Shown: positions 28,977 through 38,227 of the stretch, piece by piece
Position numbering within the stretch: the first letter of the stretch is position 1
How the letters are laid out: the number at the start of each line of letters is the position of its first letter
Source: Oscillospiraceae bacterium
Lineage (GTDB): Bacteria; Bacillota; Clostridia; Oscillospirales; Oscillospiraceae
Length of the DNA stretch: 64,000 nucleotides
Assembly (NCBI GenBank): GCA_031270395.1
Contig: JAISXU010000001.1
Coordinates: 1 to 64,000 of the forward strand
Direction: 5' to 3'
Program-made: the position numbers and the translations under genes
The notes under the pieces: generated by a model
What the model saw: only the letters and a program-made list of their open reading frames with translations
Told to the model about the DNA's origin: nothing
Databases searched by the model: none

Positions 28977-30053
28977 TCATTTAATCTCTCCGTCGCAATA
29001 CTCGCAGTATAACCGTCCGGGCGTCCGGGCGTCCTCACGGCTGAGCTGCGGAAGGTATGTCTCCGCTCGCGTGACGCAGCTCGGGTTCGGGCAGACGGCG
29101 CCGCCGTTTTGCGCGGCGGTACGGACGGGCGCGGCCGGCTCGCGTCCGAGACGCGTGAGCGTGAGAAGCAGCGCCATCCTTATATACATGCCGTAACGCG
29201 CCTGCTCGAAATACACCGCCCTCGGGTCGCCGTCCACGTCGGGGGCTATCTCCTCAAGGCGCGGCAGCGGGTGCATAATGAGCATGTCCCGCCGCGCGGC
29301 GTCCAGCGCGTCTCTCCTGAGTACATAAGTTCCCCGCAGTCTGTCGTACTCGGCGGGATCGCCGAACCGCTCGCGCTGTATGCGCGTCATGTAGAGTACG
29401 TCGAGCTCCGGCAGCGTCCGGTGAAGATCGGAGACCTCAAAAAAAACCGCCCCCTCCCCGCGCAGACGCGCGAGCACATAGTCGGGAGTTCTCAACTCCG
29501 GGGGCGATATCAGATAATATGTAATATCCCTGAATTTTGACAGCGCGAGAATGAGCGAATGTACGGTACGGCCATACCGGAGGTCGCCGCAGATGCCTAT
29601 TGTCATACCGCCTATGCCGCCGCGCAGACGCGCTATCGTTGTCATGTCCGTCAACGTCTGCGTGGGGTGATGGTGTCCGCCGTCGCCGGCGTTTATCAGC
29701 GGCAGCTCGCTGTACAGCGACGCCGCGAGCGCCGCTCCCTCGAGCGGGCTCCGCAGCACGATGGCGTCGGCGTAGGAACCGGCGACGCGCACGGTATCGG
29801 CGAGCGTCTCTCCCTTTGCGGCAGACGTGGCGTTTGGCTCGGCAAAGCCAAACACGCTCCCGCCGAGCCGCAGCATCGCGGACTGAAACGAAAAGTTAGT
29901 ACGGGTACTCGGTTCATAAAAAAGCGCCGCCAGAACCTTGCCTCTGCACGCGTCAACGTAGTCTCCGGGGCGGTCGATTATCTCGCGGCACAACGAATAC
30001 AGCGCGTCCCAACCGTCGGGCGAGACGTCCTCGATGCTGATGAGATTGCGCAT
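28977..30053 (-). CDS. pyrB: Aspartate carbamoyltransferase with C-terminal PyrI-like zinc-binding extension
   Basis: YEPSTRTNFSFQSAMLRLGG, HHHPTQTLTDMTTI, MHPLPRLEEIAPDVD; C-terminus VCPNPSCVTRAE...LYCEYCDGEIK. Confidence 0.92.
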   Translation of the reverse strand: MRNLISIEDVSPDGWDALYSLCREIIDRPGDYVDACRGKVLAALFYEPSTRTNFSFQSAMLRLGGSVFGFAEPNATSAAKGETLADTVRVAGSYADAIVLRSPLEGAALAASLYSELPLINAGDGGHHHPTQTLTDMTTIARLRGGIGGMTIGICGDLRYGRTVHSLILALSKFRDITYYLISPPELRTPDYVLARLRGEGAVFFEVSDLHRTLPELDVLYMTRIQRERFGDPAEYDRLRGTYVLRRDALDAARRDMLIMHPLPRLEEIAPDVDGDPRAVYFEQARYGMYIRMALLLTLTRLGREPAAPVRTAAQNGGAVCPNPSCVTRAETYLPQLSREDARTPGRLYCEYCDGEIK

Positions 30054-30239
30054 ATATTGTGACCCTCCGCTCTTTCCGCATCCAACCGCCGCCCTGTGAA
30101 GTCGGGGCGTCTTATGGTATAATGTTCGCGCCCGTGGGTCATAAAATGTGGAGAATCTAATTTGATGTGATAGATGTACGGTTACGTAAGGGCTTTCCGG
30201 GATTTGACCGGCGCCTTTATATCTGATATAGTCTTGCAA

Positions 30240-30380
30240 TTATTAATTCGCGCGATATGTCGTGCCGAATTAATATCGCGCATATGTTTCGGTTGCCGCC
30301 ATAGGCGGCGAGAAACATGCGCATATGAGCGAGAAAAGTCCCGAGCGGCTTTGCCGTAAGGACAAGACTTTTCGAGCGGA
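30240..30380 (-). repeat. 141-bp three-hairpin element, copy B (inverted relative to copy A)
   Basis: Reverse complement matches 12604-12744 at 137/141 positions with no gaps. Confidence 0.9.
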
Positions 30381-30411
30381 GTAGTATTACCCCGTCAACC
30401 GAAAGACAGCA

Positions 30412-30488
30412 TGGCGCGCCGGAGAAGACTCGAACTCCCGACCTTCTGGTCCGTAGCCAGACGCTCTATCCAACTGAGCTACCGGCGC
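30412..30488 (-). tRNA. tRNA-Arg (anticodon ACG), CCA encoded
   Basis: Reverse complement GCGCCGGTAGCTCAGTTGGATAGAGCGTCTGGCTACGGACCAGAAGGTCGGGAGTTCGAGTCTTCTCCGGCGCGCCA forms a cloverleaf, loop CTACGGA. Confidence 0.95.
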
Positions 30489-30551
30489 ACAACTCGCAAC
30501 GGGGGTGTATATTATCACAGTTTACCGGGTAATGCAAGAGTTTTTTAATTC

Positions 30552-30729
30552 CGTTTGTCACGGCTTCGCCGTAACAAACGAGTTACGAGGGTTGGATCTC
30601 GCGCTGCGGCGCTCGCAAAGTGTCAGCGTCGGTAAATGAATTACCGACACTGACGGAGATATAACAATTTTTCCTCCGTCGCACGGGGCGCACTCCTTCG
30701 CAAAAATTCTTTTCGCCACAGGCGAAAAG
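30552..30729 (+). promoter_or_regulatory. Cluster of hairpins upstream of the 30.79 kb gene (candidate structured leader)
   Basis: cgtttgt..acggc-ttc-gccgt..acaaacg (30552-30580); gtcagcgtcggtaa/ttaccgacactgac (30622-30654, 13/14); gacggag/ctccgtc; cttttcgcc-aca-ggcgaaaag (30709-30729). Confidence 0.5.
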
Positions 30730-30787
30730 GACGTGAGATCGAAAATGGGTACATACGAAATTATTTAATTTCATACTGGAGGTGGTA

Positions 30788-31441
30788 TTGTTGCTCATAA
30801 GGCGAGCGGTTAATGATTTCAGTCTGCTTGAGATCGAGGACGAGCTGACGCGAGAGGTGTATTACGGCTGCCGGCAGGAGTGGTACGCCACAAGCTGGAA
30901 GCGCCTTTCGGGCTGCGGCCCGTCCGTCGTATCTACTATAATGAACTACATCCTCCGCTCGCGCGGAACGGATGCAGTTCCGGCCGGAGCGTCCTGGCGC
31001 GCGACGAAAAACGAGATGAAGCGCCTCATGGACGACGTCTGGATGTTTGTCACGCCTACGATGCGCGGCATACCCAACACAAAAATTCTGCGCGACGGTA
31101 TAGACCGGTACGTGTCGCATCACGCGCTCGGCCTTGACGCGGACGAGCTCATAATACCAAAACTCCGCGAGCTCCGGCCCCCGCTCGGAGACGTCGTCAC
31201 ATTTTTGGAGACGGCTCTCGAGTGGGATATTCCGGTCGCGTTTCTGTCGCTGGATAACGGCGAGGAAAAGGCGCTCGACACGTGGCACTGGGTAGCGCTC
31301 GTGTCTGTAACGCGCGATACCGACGCCGACTCCGCGCGTATCGAGGTTCTCGACGAGTGCAGACTGTTTGAGGCAGATCTGCGCAAGTGGTACGAAACCA
31401 CCGCGGTCGGAGGCGGTTTTGTCCGCCTGCGGCCGCGGTGA
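30788..31441 (+). CDS. Hypothetical protein, possible C39-like/papain-fold cysteine peptidase
   Basis: TTG start about 5 nt after GGAGG; GCGPSVVSTIMNYI and DTWHWVALVSV resemble Cys and His motifs of C39-like peptidases. Confidence 0.55.
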   Translation: MLLIRRAVNDFSLLEIEDELTREVYYGCRQEWYATSWKRLSGCGPSVVSTIMNYILRSRGTDAVPAGASWRATKNEMKRLMDDVWMFVTPTMRGIPNTKILRDGIDRYVSHHALGLDADELIIPKLRELRPPLGDVVTFLETALEWDIPVAFLSLDNGEEKALDTWHWVALVSVTRDTDADSARIEVLDECRLFEADLRKWYETTAVGGGFVRLRPR

Positions 31442-31464
31442 TTCGGAGAGCTCCGCCCTCTTGA

Positions 31465-32331
31465 TCAGCGTTTCTTATTTTTTGACTTGACCGGCGTCCG
31501 GCCGGTAGCCACCCCGTCCGCGGCGTCTCCGCGCAAATAGACGTACCAGTAAGGCAGTCCTATAAGTCCGGCTCCGCCTATTATGTTGCCGATTGTGACC
31601 GGGATCAGATTTTTCACGACGAGCGCGCCCCACGTCAGGGCGCTCAGGTTGTCCCCTATGGCGGTCGCGGCGGCGTACCCCGGATTGGTAGACGCGAAAA
31701 TGCCCGCCGAAATATAGTACATATTGGCGACGCTGTGCTCGTATCCGCAGAGTACAAACACCATCACGGGCAGGAACAGTCCGATAACCTTGCCGGCCAC
31801 GTCCTTCGCGGCGAACGCCATCCACACCGCAATACACACGAGAAAATTGCATAGAACGCCGCGCAGAAGCGCGTCTCCGAAGCTGATTTCCACCTTGCCG
31901 ATCGCGGTATGTATCGCGGCGGCCGCAAGCTGGTTGTCAAACAGCGAAAACGTGTGGCCGTACACCACGATAACGGACACAATAAGTCCGCCGACAAAAT
32001 TGCCGATATACACGATTACCCAGTTGCGCAGCAGCGCGCCGACGCGTATATCGCGCGTCAGAGCCGGAATAATCATGAGACAATTTCCGGTAAAGAGCTC
32101 GCTGCCCGCTATGAGTGTCATCGCCAGACCGGTGGGAAACATCAGCGCCCCCACCAGCTTGGCGAGCGATGGCGACGATATGGAAACCGCCGCCGCCGTC
32201 GCCCCGACGCTCGCCAGCGCGATGAACATGCCCGCGAGTATCGCGAGCACGAACATGCGCCCCGCCCTCTGCCTGGCCTTATATGAACCTGTGGCGATAT
32301 AGTTATGCGCTATTTCTTTAGGTGAATACAT
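31465..32331 (-). CDS. Formate/nitrite transporter (FNT) family protein
   Basis: SPKEIAHNYIATGSYKA, GLAMTLIAGSELFTGNCLMI, NFVGGLIV. Confidence 0.92.
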   Translation of the reverse strand: MYSPKEIAHNYIATGSYKARQRAGRMFVLAILAGMFIALASVGATAAAVSISSPSLAKLVGALMFPTGLAMTLIAGSELFTGNCLMIIPALTRDIRVGALLRNWVIVYIGNFVGGLIVSVIVVYGHTFSLFDNQLAAAAIHTAIGKVEISFGDALLRGVLCNFLVCIAVWMAFAAKDVAGKVIGLFLPVMVFVLCGYEHSVANMYYISAGIFASTNPGYAAATAIGDNLSALTWGALVVKNLIPVTIGNIIGGAGLIGLPYWYVYLRGDAADGVATGRTPVKSKNKKR

Positions 32332-32350
32332 GTTCTCAAATCCTTATCAA

Positions 32351-32896
32351 TTAATAATTAGTGGCTTTTATCTTGAAATATGCCTGCGGGTGTGTGCATA
32401 CCGGACATTCCTCCGGAGCTTTTTTCCCGATTACGATGTGTCCGCAGTTCGCACACTGCCAGACGGAGTCGTTATCGCGCGAGAATACAAGACCGCCCTC
32501 GATGTTCGCGAGCAGCGCCTTGTATCGCGCCTCATGCTCCTTTTCCACGCGCCCGACCTCGTCAAAGAGATATGCTATATGGCTAAAGCCCTCCTCTTGC
32601 GCCGTCTCGGCAAATCCCGAGTACATCTCGGTCCACTCGTAGTTCTCTCCCGCCGCCGCGTCGGTCAGATTTGCCGGAGTCTCCGGCACCGCACCCCCGT
32701 TCAGCAGCTTGAACCATATCTTCGCGTGTTCCTTCTCGTTATCGGACGTCTCCTGAAAGATGTCGGCTATCTGCTCGTAGCCGTCCTTGCGGGCTTTTGA
32801 GGCGTAGTAGCCGTACTTGACGCGCGCCTGACATTCGCCCGCAAACGCGGCCAAAAGATTTGCCTCGGTTTTGCTCCCCTTCAATATAACAGCCAT
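32351..32896 (-). CDS. Rubrerythrin family protein
   Basis: [40 protein letters not shown]; rubredoxin-like [29 protein letters not shown]. Confidence 0.95.
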   Translation of the reverse strand: MAVILKGSKTEANLLAAFAGECQARVKYGYYASKARKDGYEQIADIFQETSDNEKEHAKIWFKLLNGGAVPETPANLTDAAAGENYEWTEMYSGFAETAQEEGFSHIAYLFDEVGRVEKEHEARYKALLANIEGGLVFSRDNDSVWQCANCGHIVIGKKAPEECPVCTHPQAYFKIKATNY

Positions 32897-33148
32897 GCTT
32901 TCCGCTCCTCTCGATTTTACTCGCATCCGCGTGACCGCCGCTCGCGGCTTCCTATGCGGGCCGACGGTATTCTATCACAGTTTCTGCATTATTTTCAATA
33001 TTATTCTTCGAAATTATTCTGCGGCGAAATTATTCGGGAATATTTCCTCTTCCATTTTGCGTCATATTTTGATATACTTCGTATACCTAAAGGGAACGGG
33101 AATATGGAGGGCGCCGCGGGCGTCCTGTGATTCGGTTTGGTATACATT

Positions 33149-34450
33149 ATGATCAATAAAAGTGAACGCAACTACAATAGTAACGGGCGGGATACCGGAG
33201 GGCGCCCCGGTCCGTCGGACGCCCCGTCGTGGATCGGCATAATAATATGCCTGTTCGCCTTTTGGCCTCTCGGGCTCTTCCTGCTCATCGGCAAAATGCG
33301 CAGCAGCGCCGCGCATACGGACGCTTCCGGACACGGGAGGCAGGAGACGCACCGTCGTGACGGCGCGAGACAGGACGGTACGCGGAGCCCGACGGCGACG
33401 GAAAACGGAGCCGCCGCCGCGCGGCGTGACGCCCCGGCGAAGGGCGACGGCGAGCGTAAGGCCGCCGGGGGCGGCGTAAGCGGCGCCGGCGGGAAAAAAC
33501 GAAAGAACGCAAAGGCGGCGGGGCGTCAGGACAGCCCGACGTCCGCGATACTCCTGTTTATGGGGATCGCGCTTCTGGCGGCGGGGCTTGCCCTTTTTCT
33601 TCCGCCGCTCGGCGAGGCCATCAGCACGGGAAGCGGTCTTCGCGGTCTCGGGCGGGGATATATCATCGAGGCGCTGCTCGGAGTGTTTTTCGGCGTCGGG
33701 GGCGCCCTGACGCTGTTCTCGCGCGGATTGTGGCGCAGACGCATGTCGAAATTCAGGAAATACGCCGCCGTGATCGGCGAGCGCGCTACAATGCCCATAT
33801 CCGGTATCGCGGCCGCCGCGGGCTTTTCTGACAATGCGGTGAGGCGCGACGTTCAGGCGATGATCGACGGCGGGTGGTTCGAGTCCGATTCATACATCGA
33901 CGACGGGCTCGGCTGTTTTGCCCGGAGCTCGGAAGCCGCCCAGGCTCTCAGGCGCGAGACGGAGGACGCCGCCGCGTCCGTATCCGCGGTGAGCGGTGAA
34001 AACGAGTACATGAAGATAATCGTCGAGCTCAGGGCGCTCAACGAGACGATAATCGACATCGCGATCTCAGACAAAATCGACAGGATCGAGACGCTGACGG
34101 CAAAGATTTTCCGCGCCGTCGAGGACGACCCATCAAAGCTGCCGCAAATACGCCGGTTTATGAGCTACTATCTGCCCACTACGCTCAAGCTGCTCCGCTC
34201 ATACTCCACGCTGGAGAGACAGGGTGAGCAGGGCGAGAATATATCGGCGGCAAAGGAGAGCATAAACGGCATCCTCGATACGCTCGCCGTCGGGTTCGAG
34301 CAGCAACTGGACAAGCTGTTCCGGTCGGACGCTATAGACATCACGGCGGACGTCAACGTGCTGGAAAAAATGATGGCGAGCGACGGACTGACGGAGGGTG
34401 TGCTGCTGTCGCGCGGCGCCGGCGCCGTCGCGAGCAAGCCGGCGCCCTGA
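33149..34450 (+). CDS. XpaC-like (5-bromo-4-chloroindolyl phosphate hydrolysis family) membrane protein
   Basis: TM segments, low-complexity N-terminal region, C-terminal MSYYLPTTLKLLRSYSTLERQG...AVGFEQQLDKLFRSDAIDITADVNVLEKMMASDGL. Start codon uncertain. Confidence 0.65.
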   Translation: MINKSERNYNSNGRDTGGRPGPSDAPSWIGIIICLFAFWPLGLFLLIGKMRSSAAHTDASGHGRQETHRRDGARQDGTRSPTATENGAAAARRDAPAKGDGERKAAGGGVSGAGGKKRKNAKAAGRQDSPTSAILLFMGIALLAAGLALFLPPLGEAISTGSGLRGLGRGYIIEALLGVFFGVGGALTLFSRGLWRRRMSKFRKYAAVIGERATMPISGIAAAAGFSDNAVRRDVQAMIDGGWFESDSYIDDGLGCFARSSEAAQALRRETEDAAASVSAVSGENEYMKIIVELRALNETIIDIAISDKIDRIETLTAKIFRAVEDDPSKLPQIRRFMSYYLPTTLKLLRSYSTLERQGEQGENISAAKESINGILDTLAVGFEQQLDKLFRSDAIDITADVNVLEKMMASDGLTEGVLLSRGAGAVASKPAP

Positions 34451-34563
34451 CGGGTAATTTCACCGTCGGCGGCCGGCGGCTTCGGATGCTTCGCCGCTAG
34501 ACGGGCGGCAATCGGCTGTAAATACCCTGTAAATACTGATCCCTATTTCGCGGCGGGCGGACA

Positions 34564-36051
34564 TCAACCGCAGAATTCCTCAACTGCCCGCAGCATGTCG
34601 CCGCGCGGTACGCTCCGCGAGAACCGCTCGCTCGCGCCCTTCAGCGCCGCGATGGGCGCGGGCGCGGGAATACCGGTGGCTTCCGCCAGTGCGTCGATGA
34701 GCTCCGGCCCGTCGGCGCTCACTGTGTGTCCGAGCGCCTCCAGCACACTGCCGCAGAATTTGTAGGGGCTGGCGGTGGAGACTACTACCGTCGGCGCCGT
34801 GTCGCCCGTCCGCTCGCGGTAGCGCGTCAGGACGCCGTATGCCACGGCGGTATGCGGGTCTAGCAGATAGCCGTACCGCTCAAACGTATCCGCGATCACG
34901 CGGCGGGCGTCGCCGTCGCCGCAGCTTCCGCACGCGAATCCGTCCGCGACGAGCTCGCGCGCGCGTTCGCCGACGGCGTAAACGCCGTCACGGGCGAGCG
35001 CGTCCATGTATCCGGACACTGCCCTTCCGTCACAGCCGGACAGCTCATAGAGCAGCCGCTCAAGGTTACTGGAGACAAGAATGTCCATCGACGGCGATAT
35101 CGTGGGGAAAAACTCGCGGTTCCTGTCATACACGCCGGTGTTGATGAATTGCGTTAGCACGTCATTGCGGTTAGACGCGCAGATGAGTTTTCCTATCGGC
35201 AGGCCCATCTTTTTCGCGTAATATCCCGCCAGAATATTTCCGAAGTTCCCCGTCGGCACACAGAAGTTGACGTACTCGCCGCGCCTTATGTGTCCGCCGC
35301 TCACCAGATCGCAGTACGCCGATACGTAGTACACGATTTGCGGGAGCAGACGCCCCCAGTTTATTGAGTTTGCCGACGAGAGGAAGACGCCGCGCGAGGC
35401 GAGTCTTTCACGAAAGCCGGCGTCCGCGAATATACGCTTAACGCCCGTCTGGGCGTCGTCGAAGTTGCCCTCGACCGCCGCGACGTTCACGTTGCCCCCC
35501 TCCTGCGCGGTCATTTGCAGTCTCTGTACAGCCGATACGCCGTCGCGCGGGTAGAATACCATGATCCTTGTGCGCGGGACGTCGCGGAAGCCCTCGAGCG
35601 CGGCCTTGCCCGTGTCGCCGGACGTTGCGACGAGAACGCACACGTCGCGCGTATCGCCGGTTTTTTCCATAGCCGACGTCAAAAAACGCGGCATGATCTG
35701 GAGCGCCATGTCCTTAAACGCGCACGTGGGACCGTGCCACAGCTCGAGGAAAAAATCCCCGTCCGCGAGCCGGCGGACGGGCGCCGCGCCGTCGCCGTCA
35801 AATCCTCCGGGGCAGTATGCCGCGCGTGTAAAGGCCGCGAGCTCGCCGGCGTCAAAGCCGCCGAGAAACGGAGCCATGACATACGCCGCCCGCCCGTCGT
35901 ACCGCATGGGAGACAGCGTCTCTACGGCGTCCGCTGGCAGCGGCGGAAACGCGTCCGGCACAAAGAGCCCCCCGTCGCTCGCGAGTCCGGCGGCTATCGC
36001 CGCGGCGGCCGTGGAGTCTGTTATCTGTCCGCGCGTACTCCGATAAAGCAT
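34564..36051 (-). CDS. thrC: Threonine synthase
   Basis: MLYRSTRGQITDSTAAAAIAAGLASDGGLFVPDAFPPL; LWHGPTCAFKDMALQIMPRFL; LVATSGDTGKAALEGF. Confidence 0.95.
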   Translation of the reverse strand: MLYRSTRGQITDSTAAAAIAAGLASDGGLFVPDAFPPLPADAVETLSPMRYDGRAAYVMAPFLGGFDAGELAAFTRAAYCPGGFDGDGAAPVRRLADGDFFLELWHGPTCAFKDMALQIMPRFLTSAMEKTGDTRDVCVLVATSGDTGKAALEGFRDVPRTRIMVFYPRDGVSAVQRLQMTAQEGGNVNVAAVEGNFDDAQTGVKRIFADAGFRERLASRGVFLSSANSINWGRLLPQIVYYVSAYCDLVSGGHIRRGEYVNFCVPTGNFGNILAGYYAKKMGLPIGKLICASNRNDVLTQFINTGVYDRNREFFPTISPSMDILVSSNLERLLYELSGCDGRAVSGYMDALARDGVYAVGERARELVADGFACGSCGDGDARRVIADTFERYGYLLDPHTAVAYGVLTRYRERTGDTAPTVVVSTASPYKFCGSVLEALGHTVSADGPELIDALAEATGIPAPAPIAALKGASERFSRSVPRGDMLRAVEEFCG

Positions 36052-36322
36052 GACAGCACCTCCGGGATGTTGTTTTGTTAGCAATAACCCCGCCGTTACG
36101 GGCGGGCCGCGTGAACCTCTTGACCGCCTCAGTATACCAACGCCGCCGGAATGTGTCAACTCACGCTCACACTATGGCGTTTCTTCCGCTGCCGTGATAT
36201 AATTCGGAAGCGCGGGAATTTCGTAATTGCCATACTCTCCCGGCGCGCCACGCCTTGCTCCGCGCCACGCCGGACGGCGCCGGACGGCGCGGCTGATAAT
36301 ACTGATAAAGGAGTGCCACAAC

Positions 36323-38101
36323 ATGGGTAAAACATTCGTCGACCCCCTGGATATGCCGTTTTCCCGGTGCGGAGCTTACATCTGTCTCGCCAATAAAAAC
36401 GGCGGAAGCCCTCTGCCGGGCGAGGCCGAGCTGTGGATATCCACCGCGCGCCAGCGCCCGAACGACCGAAACAACGGTAATCTCTTTGGCGACAATCACT
36501 TCCGGCAAATCCGAGCGGAGATAATAAAGGATGGCGCGGCGCAGCCGGCGGAGCTTGAAACCACGCCATACGAGCTCACCCTCGCGTCCAAAGCGGGCTC
36601 CGTGCGCTTTTGCATCGGCGATCCGAAATACATGGTGTGCCGCGGCGAGGACGGCGCGGCGCTCCGCTTGACTCACGGGGCGTCCGGACAAATGCTCGGA
36701 GGCACGCCGTTTTTCGATCTGCTAAACGGCTCGTTCAAGTCCAACTTTGGTAATTATTTCATGCTGTTCATCCCGCGAAGGGGCGCCCTGCGCCACGGCG
36801 AAAACGGGACGATAGAACTCCATCCTGACGAGGACGGCGTCCTCGATATCGTCATGGAGGAGTCGCTGGTCGATCCGCGCCCCCGCGAGTCGTACATGAG
36901 CTATGGCGAATGTGTGTCGGCTGTGACGCGTGAATTTGACGCCTTCGCAGCGGGCGTCGCGCCGGCTCTCGCCGAAAAATACGCCGCCCGCGGCAGGCAG
37001 GCCCTGTGGACGCTCTGGGGACTAACGAGCGTCCCCGACGGCGAGACGGCGTACCGCCGCCGCATGATACGCATGATACGGTCTTCATTCGAGGCCGCGT
37101 TCTCGTGGCAGCATGGGATGCACGCGGTTTTTCTGTCCGCTCACAACCTCGAGCTCGCTTGGGATCTGCTGTTGTCGTGCTTTGACACGCAGGATTCTAC
37201 CGGTCGTATCGCAGACTCGCTGACCTACCGCGGCCCGGGCGAGACGATGAAGCCGCCCGTCCAGGGACTCGCTTTTCTGTGGCTGTACGAGCACTACGAT
37301 CTATCCGCGCTTCCCCGTGAGGAGCTTGCGTATCTTTGGAACGGGCTTGAGCGCTGGACGCGCTTTCATCTGGAGTACCGCGACCTCGACGGCGACGGCA
37401 TAATCGAAAATCACAGCGCGGGAGAGACCGGGTGGGAGGCCGCCTCCTACTTCAATCTCGGCTTCCCGCTGGCAAGCCCCGACATCAACGCGTATCTGGC
37501 TCTCCAGATGGAGGCCCTGTCCGTACTCGGAAAAATGATCGGCAAGGACGCGGAGGTCTGCGACCGCTGGGCGCGTATGTCGGAGGCCACGGTACAAAAA
37601 ATAATCGAGACGTTCTGGTCCGAGCGTGACGGTTGGGCGGCGCTGAACACCGTCACGCGGGAGCTCGGCGGAGCTTCAAGCGCCGTCCCGTTCTGTACGC
37701 TCGTACTCGGGAAACGTCTGCCGCCGGAGATCATAGACAAAACCGTCGCAAAGCTCTTTGACGCGCCGGGCTTCAACACTCCGTTCGGCATAGCCTCGGA
37801 AAATCAAAACAGCCCGCACTTTACAAACAACTGGTGCGGCGGCAGCATCGATACCCCACTCGAGGCGCTGCTCATAATCGGACTGGAAAACTGCGGTCTG
37901 CGCGACAAAGCGAAAATCATCGCGCACGAATATCTGGAGACGCTTTTGCGCAACCGGCTCATGCACATCCACGACTCGTTTACCGGCGCGCCGCTCGACG
38001 GCGATATCCACTTTTTCACGGAGCTGACGCTCTTTAACTCCGGCTGGACCTCCGGGTGCTTCGTTTTTCTCGCCGACCGTTACGGGAGAGAGCCGCTTTA
38101 G
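36323..38101 (+). CDS. (alpha/alpha)6-barrel glycoside hydrolase (MGH1/trehalase-like)
   Basis: Start ATG after AAAGGAG; GLAFLWLYEHYDLSALP, DGDGIIENHSAGETGWEAASYFNLG, NNWCGGSIDTPLEALLIIGL. Confidence 0.7.
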   Translation: MGKTFVDPLDMPFSRCGAYICLANKNGGSPLPGEAELWISTARQRPNDRNNGNLFGDNHFRQIRAEIIKDGAAQPAELETTPYELTLASKAGSVRFCIGDPKYMVCRGEDGAALRLTHGASGQMLGGTPFFDLLNGSFKSNFGNYFMLFIPRRGALRHGENGTIELHPDEDGVLDIVMEESLVDPRPRESYMSYGECVSAVTREFDAFAAGVAPALAEKYAARGRQALWTLWGLTSVPDGETAYRRRMIRMIRSSFEAAFSWQHGMHAVFLSAHNLELAWDLLLSCFDTQDSTGRIADSLTYRGPGETMKPPVQGLAFLWLYEHYDLSALPREELAYLWNGLERWTRFHLEYRDLDGDGIIENHSAGETGWEAASYFNLGFPLASPDINAYLALQMEALSVLGKMIGKDAEVCDRWARMSEATVQKIIETFWSERDGWAALNTVTRELGGASSAVPFCTLVLGKRLPPEIIDKTVAKLFDAPGFNTPFGIASENQNSPHFTNNWCGGSIDTPLEALLIIGLENCGLRDKAKIIAHEYLETLLRNRLMHIHDSFTGAPLDGDIHFFTELTLFNSGWTSGCFVFLADRYGREPL

Positions 38102-38227
38102 TGTGGCCCGTCAGGCTCGCCTTTGACGGGCAAATCATAAATTCCGCCCGATAAGCATATCTTGTTCCGATAACAATACGCCATTCGGCGCGTACGTAAA
38201 TTCAAATGTGCAAGGAGCGGATATATG

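Noticed and set aside
36052-36140. Possible T-box or amino-acid leader upstream of thrC
   Set aside because: A GC hairpin (cccgcc-cgtaa-cggcggg) is present, but no T-box consensus (GGGTGGTACCGCG-like) or Thr-rich leader peptide was seen.
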